A stretch of DNA of 64,000 bases from Scilla litardierei (lineage: Eukaryota > Streptophyta > Magnoliopsida > Asparagales > Asparagaceae): positions 173,252,319-173,316,318 of the forward strand of contig CM061140.1 in NCBI GenBank assembly GCA_030789695.1, in the 5' to 3' direction. The notes under the pieces are model-generated. The model saw only the letters and a list, made by a program, of their open reading frames with translations, was not told where the DNA came from and made no database searches. Both the position numbers and the translations under genes were made by a program. Below are positions 56,860 to 64,000 of the stretch, piece after piece (position 1 is the stretch's first letter; every line of letters starts with the position of its first letter).

Positions 56860-58424
56860 TGTAGTTTTCAGTACGTGGGAATAATCAAAATAAACACAAA
56901 GAGAAGAACATAGACACACGAGACTTGGTATCGCAGTTCGGTGCGCACACCTACATCTGCGGGGCCACGCCCAGAAAATCAGAATACTCCACTAAAATAA
57001 TCAATGAGTACAATCACTAATTATCGCGATTCTATTAGGAGGAACAACCTCCCCCTCAATACAAACCGTGATGGGTGGTCTCTACCAACCCATGGAGTAT
57101 TCTCGGCAAGATCCCCTTGCCCGCAAGCTCCCCTTGCACAACCGACTAGATCAACTCCCTTGATCCTACGTGCGTAGCCGTCGGCCTCCTCCCGGAGTTC
57201 TTCAAAACTTTCGTCAAAAGTCGTCCCACTAGCCGCCAATCTCAGCAACCTTAATAACACCTCTCCCCCTCAAATCGTGGAGTAGTTAAGGAAGATAGCT
57301 CAATTAAATCTGAGAAGATTGGGCGCCCACAATTAACGGAACCAGCTAGGAAATAATTCCGTCACATCTTCTAAAGATAGCAACAATAATAAGTGGGCGA
57401 GATTCTCTCCAACCGAATCAATAATAATAACGAGAGAGTAAAGCTGCTAAATATATCTCCAGCAATTCTTCAATCTCAGCAACCCATACCAGAATACCTA
57501 AAAGAGATAACCGGAGATCTGAAGTAATCCACCTTTGATAGCCGCCAATCGATTTCAGCCTTCTGACACAGCATGTTGTATATAATGTTGTATATTAACG
57601 TTCAACATAATATACAACATGGTCAGTAAATAAGATCTTTCATACCTCGGTTGCGGATTGATACTTTCATTCACCTTCGTCAGCAAATCTTATGCATACC
57701 TGCATTCAACCGAGTATCTGGAGAAGATCTAAACAATAATGCGAGATCTGAAAACATTCATACATAGAATCTTCAACCGCACATATCTTCAACCGCACAT
57801 ATCTTCAACCGCACAACCATTCAGATATAAACCCATTCAGATTTTGTAACTACTATTTATGGGTAAATAACTTCCTCTTTAATGCAGAATATCCGCCAAT
57901 ATTTCTAGAACCACTTCGGGTAAGGAATCTTATATTCAAGGAACCACCGAATCTATTTCGGGTAAAATGATTAAAACAAATCTCATGCGGATATTTTGCC
58001 CAAAGAATAAGGATCTATTTCTGGTAAATAGAACCAATAAATCTCAACCAAATATTCTCTTCCATCAATTTAGGAACTAACCAAATTCCTAAATATTCTC
58101 AACAAACCTCCATCAATTAAGGAACTAATTCGGGTAAGAAGGAGTATAAAAACCTCACCAATATCTGGAATCAATCAATTCAGGAACCTCCGATATTATA
58201 GGCTACAAATCAGATCTGAGATCACCACGACAAATTTGTTGACCACAGCCGCGTTTCTGTATACGACCAATTGTTACAGATCCCGAATGTTGAACATAAT
58301 GTTGCAACACAATGTTCAACATTTTGCTCAAACTGCTCAAAAACAATCCAGATTCCACAAACTGAGCTCTCTAGATATAGTGCCACTAATGCCAACAAAT
58401 ATCCACAGAAATTCAACCCTAACA
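56860..58424 (-). repeat. 3' LTR of the Sirevirus-type element
   Basis: Ends TGTAGTTTTCAG...CCCTAACA on the plus strand. It contains ATGTTGAACATAATGTTGCA-type inverted repeats at 58.28-58.32 kb and ATGTTGTATA repeats at 57.57-57.62 kb. Confidence 0.95.
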
Positions 58425-58713
58425 ATCTCCCCCTTTGGCATTATGTGGCACAACCCAAAGCAAGCACCAACCAAGCACTCATTCTCCCCCTTTGAGCCAC
58501 AATAATCCAAACCACATTCTCCCCCTTACTAGAACAACCCAAGCATAGATCATCTCAGAAGAGACAGCCAAAAATCAGAAAAAGTATGTCCTCATGACTC
58601 TAATTCATTTCAGTTAGCCTCATGTCTTAAAAAATTATTCTCCCCCTTTCTGGTTCTCTTATTTGAAAAAAAAATCCTCAGGCACAGCGGAAAAAGGGGG
58701 AAGAACAAATACC
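58425..58713 (-). other. Multiple polypurine tracts of the Sirevirus-type element
   Basis: On the minus strand, AAAGGGGGAGA or AAGGGGGAGA occurs at about 58427-58438, 58484-58494, 58519-58529 and 58639-58650. The first abuts the 3' LTR. Multiplied purine tracts before the 3' LTR are a published hallmark of Sirevirus genomes. Confidence 0.85.
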
Positions 58714-60900
58714 TCACATCTGACAGTAGGGCGACGCATGAAATGATGTCCAGGGTAGAAGTCGAGCTCTGAGGGGCCGAAAAGTAGTTGGAGAATTGAA
58801 AACATCGACGGTGTTGACAGAAGATACATGCGAAGATCCATTGGCACCGGCGGAGGAAGAGCAGTGAGCAGAGCGACGAGATAGCACTCTAATGATTCTG
58901 GAGGAAGATTCATGAGACTTTGGCACAGATTGCTCACAGTGATTATCGAGGGGAGATGTCGAGTCTGCTGTCATAACATCTGCAGCAACATTGTTCTGTG
59001 TTGTATCTAATGTTACAACATTAGTCACAACATGAAGAGTTTTCTCTGAAGTTGTAGTGTTCTTGCTGTATAATTCAGACTTTCTGACCCATTGCTTCTT
59101 CATCTTTATATCAGGATGTCTAACATTTCTTCCTTCTGACCAATGTCGCATGCGGCTGAAGCAGTTTCTCTCAGTATGGCCTTTGATCTTGCAGTAACTG
59201 CACACAGAACGACCACCTTTTATACCTCTAATCTGCCTCTTCTTTTGATCATGGCCATTGTGTTGACCCATTCTTTCAAGTTCTTTGGTAACTTGATTTC
59301 TTCTTTCAGCAGACACATTATAAAAAGCTCCTCTATTGAATCCCACTCCGGTGCGATCTCCAGAAATCTTCCCCATGTTTAAGATATCATCCAGCTTTGC
59401 TTTTCCAGAATTCCACTTCTCCAATGTGCATTCAGCTTTCTCTGCCCTGAGAAGAACATTTCTGAAGTTTCTTTCCAATTCTCTGCAGTTTTCCTCAGCT
59501 TTCAGACATTCGATTTTGACCCCCTCCTTCTCTTTCTTCAGTCTTTCATTCTCCACCTTCAAGACTTTGTTGATATTGCAGATTTGCACCCACTTCTCAA
59601 ACATCATCTGGTATGCTTTTTGGATATCATTGTTACTAACTTCCTCATCGCTGTCAGCTTCAGAATCTGATTCGATTGTAGATGTTGTACATGATGTTGA
59701 ACATGATGTTGAACATAATGTTGAACATAATGTTGCAACATTCTGTCTGACATTTACAGTTTTGTTCTCTAATGTTGTACTAGTTGTCGCAACATTAAGT
59801 CCAACACAGCTAGGAGTATACCCATCAGATTGATCATCAAGAATAGCAGGAAAAGCCACATAGTTGCTGGTGTTGTCCTCATTTCCAGAACTTCCTTCTG
59901 AATCCTCATCACTCCAGGTACTAGCTAATGATTTCCCCTTTTTCTTCTTGAGGGTATTAGCACATTCGGCCTGTATATGACCGAAACCTTCGCACTCCCT
60001 GCATTGTATTCCTTTACCCTTACTCTTTGGCTCATACCTCTGTGCGGGGTGACTGATTGTCTTTCCAGCTGTAGGAAGATACGGTCTTGATTCCTTGTTG
60101 GCAGATCTGTAATTCTGTCCCTTGTTACTTATCTTCCTCATCATTCTGTTGAGATTCTTAGTCAGCAGATCAATGTCATCATCAATATCCGAGTCATTTT
60201 CAGACTTAGATGTTTTACTGACTTCAACCTTTAAAGCCACCCCTTTATCCCTGAGGTTTGGCTTCAGATTCATTTCATAGGTCTGAAGAGATCCCATGAG
60301 TTCATCCAATCTCATAGTGGATGTGTTCCTCACTTCTTCAATGGCCGCAATCTTCGCAGAGAACTTATCGGGTAGGGATCTCAAAGTTTTTTCAACCAAC
60401 TTCTTTTGAGAGTACTTCTTCCCCAATTGAAATGCCTGATTAGATATATCACGTAGTCTCCCATTGAACTCAGCCACAGTCTCATCATCATTCATCCTGA
60501 GATTTTCAAATTGAGATGCGAGCATTTGAAGTTTAGATGCTCTTACCGTACTTGTGCCTTCATGAATATTCTGCAGTATATCCCACGCTTCCTTTGCATG
60601 CTCACACGTAGAGATTAATTTGAATTGCTCTTCGTCGACAGCAGAAAAAATAGCATTAATTGCTTTAGAATTGCACAAGGCCGCATGTTCTTCAACCCGA
60701 TTCCAGTCTCTTGCCGGCTTGAGGTGTTCTTTGCCATCTTTGTCAATTTCGATCGGCGGTGTCCATCCTTCAACAACAGCGATCCAGGCCTTCTCCTCAA
60801 TGGACTTGATGAATACACGCATCCTAGACTTCCAATAAGTGTAGTTTGTACACGTGAGCAGTGGAGGACGAACAACGGAGGCACCTTCTCGTGTAGCCAT
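58714..60900 (-). CDS. Sirevirus-type Gag, 728 codons, intact
   Basis: The start ATG (60900) lies 62 bases after the primer site. Residues about 10-230 are the copia gag (UBN2-type) domain: RPPLLTCTNYTYWKSRMRVF, EEHAALCNSKAINAIFSAVD, AKEAWDILQNIHEGTSTVRA, MLASQFENLRMNDDETVAEF, KLVEKTLRSLPDKFSAKIAA, LDELMGSLQTYEMNL. A CCHC knuckle CRECEGFGHIQAEC lies near residue 300, followed by an acidic Ser-rich stretch and a Cys-Ser-Thr repeat tract (about residues 389-407). A long coiled coil comes next (residues about 440-500), then a second knuckle CSYCKIKGHTERNC near residue 565. Two knuckles and a long C-terminal extension fit Sirevirus Gag. The frame ends SFHASPYCQM. It likely packages its own RNA, with pol supplied by a relative. 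A truncated Gag-Pol is the alternative. Confidence 0.9.
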   Translation of the reverse strand: MATREGASVVRPPLLTCTNYTYWKSRMRVFIKSIEEKAWIAVVEGWTPPIEIDKDGKEHLKPARDWNRVEEHAALCNSKAINAIFSAVDEEQFKLISTCEHAKEAWDILQNIHEGTSTVRASKLQMLASQFENLRMNDDETVAEFNGRLRDISNQAFQLGKKYSQKKLVEKTLRSLPDKFSAKIAAIEEVRNTSTMRLDELMGSLQTYEMNLKPNLRDKGVALKVEVSKTSKSENDSDIDDDIDLLTKNLNRMMRKISNKGQNYRSANKESRPYLPTAGKTISHPAQRYEPKSKGKGIQCRECEGFGHIQAECANTLKKKKGKSLASTWSDEDSEGSSGNEDNTSNYVAFPAILDDQSDGYTPSCVGLNVATTSTTLENKTVNVRQNVATLCSTLCSTSCSTSCTTSTIESDSEADSDEEVSNNDIQKAYQMMFEKWVQICNINKVLKVENERLKKEKEGVKIECLKAEENCRELERNFRNVLLRAEKAECTLEKWNSGKAKLDDILNMGKISGDRTGVGFNRGAFYNVSAERRNQVTKELERMGQHNGHDQKKRQIRGIKGGRSVCSYCKIKGHTERNCFSRMRHWSEGRNVRHPDIKMKKQWVRKSELYSKNTTTSEKTLHVVTNVVTLDTTQNNVAADVMTADSTSPLDNHCEQSVPKSHESSSRIIRVLSRRSAHCSSSAGANGSSHVSSVNTVDVFNSPTTFRPLRARLLPWTSFHASPYCQM

Positions 60901-60961
60901 GATTCAAGTACTGAAATCCAAGATCACACCTTCTTTGTTAACAAAGATACACGGGTGACCT

Positions 60962-60973
60962 GCTCTGATACCA
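60962..60973 (-). other. Primer binding site, initiator Met tRNA
   Basis: The minus strand reads TGGTATCAGAGC, two bases inside the 5' LTR. It fixes the element's orientation. Confidence 0.95.
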
Positions 60974-60975
60974 AT

Positions 60976-62552
60976 TGTAGTTTTCAGTACGTGGGAATAA
61001 TCAAAATAAACACAAAGAGAAAACACAAGAATCAATCAACGACACACGAGACTTGGTATCGCAGTTCGGTGCGCACACCTACATCTGCGGGGCCACGCCC
61101 AGAAAATCAGAATACTCCACTAAAATAATCAATGAGTACAATCACTAATTATCGCGATTCTATTAGGAGGAACAACCTCCCCCTCAATACAAACCGTGAT
61201 GGGTGGTCTCTACCAACCCATGGAGTATTCTCGGCAAGATCCCCTTGCCCGCAAGCTCCCCTTGCACAACCGACTAGATCAACTCACTTGATCCTACGTG
61301 CGTAGCCGTCGGCCTCCTCCCGGAGTTCTTCAAAACTTTCGTCAAAAGTCGTCCCACTAGCCGCCAATCTCAGCAACCTTAATAACACCTCTCCCCCTCA
61401 AATCGTGGAGTAGTTAAGGAAGATAGCTCAATTAAATCTGAGAAGATTGGGCGCCCACAATTAACGGAACCAGCTAGGAAATAATTCCGTCACATCTTCT
61501 AAAGATAGCAACAATAATAAGTGGGCGAGATTCTCTCCAACCGAATCAATAATAATAACGAGAGAGTAAAGCTGCTAAATATATCTCCAGCAATTCTTCA
61601 ATCTCAGCAACCCATACCAGAATACCTAAAAGAGATAACCGGAGATCTGAAGTAATCCACCTTTGATAGCCGCCAATCGATTTCAGCCTTCTGACACAGC
61701 ATGTTGTATATAATGTTGTATATTAACGTTCAACATAATATACAACATGGTCAGTAAATAAGATCTTTCATACCTCGGTTGCGGATTGATACTTTCATTC
61801 ACCTTCGTCAGCAAATCTTATGCATACCTGCATTCAACCGAGTATCTGGAGAAGATCTAAACAATAATGCGAGATCTGAAAACATTCATACATAGAATCT
61901 TCAACCGCACATATCTTCAACCGCACATATCTTCAACCGCACAACCATTCAGATATAAACCCATTCAGATTTTGTAACTACTATTTATGGGTAAATAACT
62001 TCCTCTTTAATGCAGAATATCCGCCAATATTTCTAGAACCACTTCGGGTAAGGAATCCTATATTCAAGGAACCACCGAATCTATTTCGGGTAAAATGATT
62101 AAAACAAATCTCATGCGGATATTTTGCCCAAAGAATAAGGATCTATTTCTGGTAAATAGAACCAATAAATCTCAACCAAATATTCTCTTCCATCAATTTA
62201 GGAACTAACCAAATTCCTAAATATTCTCAACAAACCTCCATCAATTAAGGAACTAATTCGGGTAAGAAGGAGTATAAAAACCTCACCAATATCTGGAATC
62301 AATCAATTCAGGAACCTCCGATATTATAGGCTACAAATCAGATCTGAGATCACCACGACAAATTTGTTGACCACAGCCGCGTTTCTGTATACGACCAATT
62401 GTTACAGATCCCGAATGTTGAACATAATGTTGCAACACAATGTTCAACATTTTGCTCAAACTGCTCAAAAACAATCCAGATTCCACAAACTGAGCTCTCT
62501 AGATATAGTGCCACTAATGCCAACAAATATCCACAGAAATTCAACCCTAACA
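60976..62552 (-). repeat. 5' LTR of the Sirevirus-type element
   Basis: Nearly identical pair of 56860-58424. It carries the promoter in intact relatives. CTACT follows at 62553. Confidence 0.95.
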
Positions 62553-62557
62553 CTACT

Positions 62558-62870
62558 ATTAAGAGTAAGTATGAAGACCACTATAAAAATGTGGATAAGT
62601 TTAATACGGGTGAAGAAAAGCGAGATGATTGAATTAGTTCACAAAACCCCTCTAATAGCACATATAGCCTAGGTTATAACAAGACCAATCAAAAAGCTAG
62701 GCCTTGACATAATCATGCTAAGGTTAGTAGCACTAGAAATGATTTTATCAAAATTTAGATACACAAGAGAGGGACTATTCAAATGAAAGATAATTACATT
62801 TCTAGTTTCATGGAAAATGTTCATTACAATAGAAATTATAGAATTATTTATGATGGAAAGTCTAAACCAA
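62558..62870 (+). pseudogene. Sirevirus-like copia gag fragment, right part
   Basis: Continuation of the fragment ending at 56854 after removal of the inserted element. It reads SKYEDHYKNVDKFNTGEEKR and then, after stops, SLGYNKTNQKAR. In relatives this region lies between the coiled coil and the second knuckle or protease. It fades out near 62.87 kb. Confidence 0.55.
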
Positions 62871-63109
62871 ATGGGATTTGTTTCGGGGTGTTTTCTCACC
62901 ACTGGTTGATAGATTGGGGGTCCGAGGGTCGTCGCGGTCACGTGAGACGTGTGCGACCTCCGAGGTTAGTTGTCCGAGCGTTTGCCTGGGCAAAAACGCG
63001 CGGATCCATGCATTGATGTGCCGAAGGGTATCTTCGGTAGAACGACGGCTCCCTGGAACGATCGGTCGAACGGGCCTGGGGCTCGAGAGCGCTCAGACCC
63101 AGTCATGGG
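62871..63109. other. GC-richer interval before the last LTR, unassigned
   Basis: No recognised frame. It contains several GGTCG/CGACC-type short inverted motifs and GAAGGGTATCTTC. It could be the internal end of the element owning the LTR at 63110 or an unrelated piece. Confidence 0.35.
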
Positions 63110-64000
63110 TGATATGCTCATATTCTACACTTTATTTCTGCATATTTGCATGCCATTTAGATTGCTCATATCGTGCTTTTCACGATTATTCGACGATATT
63201 TTGATACTTTTCACTATTTCTTGGTTTTCGTCTGATTTCAGAAGATATGGAGCAATCGGGAGCAATTTGGAGCCTAGAGAACCTACACGCGTGTCAGAGC
63301 ATTGCCCATGATCATATCGGAGAGCTAACGACGCTGGAGGATGAGTGGAAGAAGAAGAACGTCGAAAGAATCGACGAGGAAGCGAGGAGGAGAAGAAAAG
63401 AGTTCAGAAACAGGCCACTCGGCCATGTGACGCAGCTCACTCGCCCGAGTGAAGCAGCTTACTCGGTCGAGTAATGCTGATACGAAGATCATTTCCAGCC
63501 TGAGTGCCGAAATGTGCTCGACCGAGTGGTAACTTCCACGCGGCCGAGTAAGAACTCCACTCGCTCGAGTGGAGGCAAAGATTCTGAAGAAATCCAATGT
63601 GACTTCTTTGTTTTTGAAGGAATCTGCAGACTGTCCTACTCGACCGAGTAGACTTCTCACTCGACCGAGTGAGAAATCCTACTCGGCCGAGTAGCATGAG
63701 TGCCTGAACGCTGATATTCTCTGTCTGTCTGCAGATTTGGCACTCGGCCGAGTGAGATTCTCAGCCGAGTAGCGTCGACAGCCAGTCTCGAAAACTAGGA
63801 TTTCTGGCTGCACAGGGGCAGTTTGGTCTGTGTTTTTTGGGTCTTTTTGGGCATGTATTTAAGCCCAGTTTTGTCTCCAGTCCCAGGAGAGACCAGAGAG
63901 ACTTCTTAGAATAATTTTTCTTTAGTTTTAATTTTAGTTAAGCTTTTGTATTGGCGAGAGATTGAAGACTTGTTCTTAATTTTCTATTTGAAGCTTCTTC
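63110..64000 (+). repeat. Start of a gypsy-like LTR, cut by the window edge
   Basis: Begins TGATATGCTCATATTCTACA, which resembles the minus-strand start of the LTR at 55917. It has the same layout: a Glu/Arg-rich-looking purine segment (63.24-63.42 kb), a block of ACTCGGCCGAGT palindromes (63.42-63.78 kb), a TATTTAAG box at 63856-63863, then CT- and T-rich sequence. No target duplication or internal gene is visible in the window. Confidence 0.6.

Larger units (their letters stand above)
56860..62552 (-). mobile_element. Young Sirevirus-type gag-only (TR-GAG-like) element
   Basis: A 5.69-kb element on the minus strand has LTRs of 1565 bp (56860-58424) and 1577 bp (60976-62552), a perfect target duplication CTACT (56855-56859 and 62553-62557), a perfect initiator-Met primer site (60962-60973), a purine tract AAAGGGGGAGAT next to the 3' LTR, and an open 728-codon gag. 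There is no protease, integrase or RT between gag and the purine tract. By eye the LTRs differ only by a 12-base indel with some neighbouring changes near the start, plus single changes (for example 57158 and 57930). The insertion is therefore recent. Repeated AAAGGGGGAGAAT purine tracts between gag and the 3' LTR match a known Sirevirus trait. Confidence 0.93.

Noticed and set aside
59143..59833. Plus-strand frames of 79-165 codons opposite the Sirevirus gag
   Set aside because: They are the complement of the intact minus-strand gag with its two zinc knuckles.

Overview
This is a plant nuclear window, almost certainly angiosperm. It is AT-rich intergenic DNA packed with LTR retrotransposons of typical plant lineages: Ty3/gypsy chromoviruses with chromodomains, Athila-like gypsy, and several Ty1/copia lineages including Sirevirus. 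It contains one clearly recognisable plant gene, the first coding exon of a NIN-like protein (NLP) transcription factor at 52.6-53.35 kb (+). A short terminal exon of an unrecognised membrane protein lies at 22.3 kb (+), with a phase-compatible candidate partner exon at 1.86 kb. I saw no rRNA, tRNA or CRISPR.

Layout. 1-22.4 kb: remains of a host gene whose putative intron carries two complete but dead chromoviruses, both on the minus strand. The first is at 2998-8573 (TSD GAATC). The second is at 9531-20558 (TSD GAAGG) and is itself hit by a 3.5-kb LTR-like block (13247-16759) and a solo LTR (17107-19601, TSD CCCCT). 22.4-24.9 kb: non-coding, with a CT microsatellite and a hairpin. 24.9-38.07 kb: three nested layers. 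An old minus-strand copia has its 5' LTR split by a plus-strand copia (27185-36602, TSD CATGT), which is itself split between integrase and RT by a 3-kb solo LTR (30515-33543, TSD CTTAG). About 39.0-43.92 kb: an Athila-type gag-only element with an open 368-codon frame. 44.29-51.78 kb: a copia element with LTRs of only about 110 bp, carrying AT microsatellites and a fold-back insert. 51.8-53.35 kb: NLP upstream region and exon 1, followed by two related MITEs in intron 1. 54.06-55.92 kb: an LTR on the minus strand. 55.9-62.9 kb: a Sirevirus-like gag fragment split by a very young Sirevirus-type gag-only element (56860-62552, TSD CTACT) with a 728-codon gag open from end to end. 63.11 kb to the edge: start of an LTR related to the one at 54-56 kb, on the opposite strand.

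The two gag-only elements (LTR, primer site, gag, purine tract, LTR; no pol) resemble published plant TR-GAG elements and would need pol from autonomous relatives. The other pol genes here are all broken, often by G:C to A:T nonsense changes expected from decay of methylated cytosines. Apart from the NLP exon and the gag-only elements, the window is a record of insertion and decay. All assignments come from reading motifs by eye; no database search was possible.
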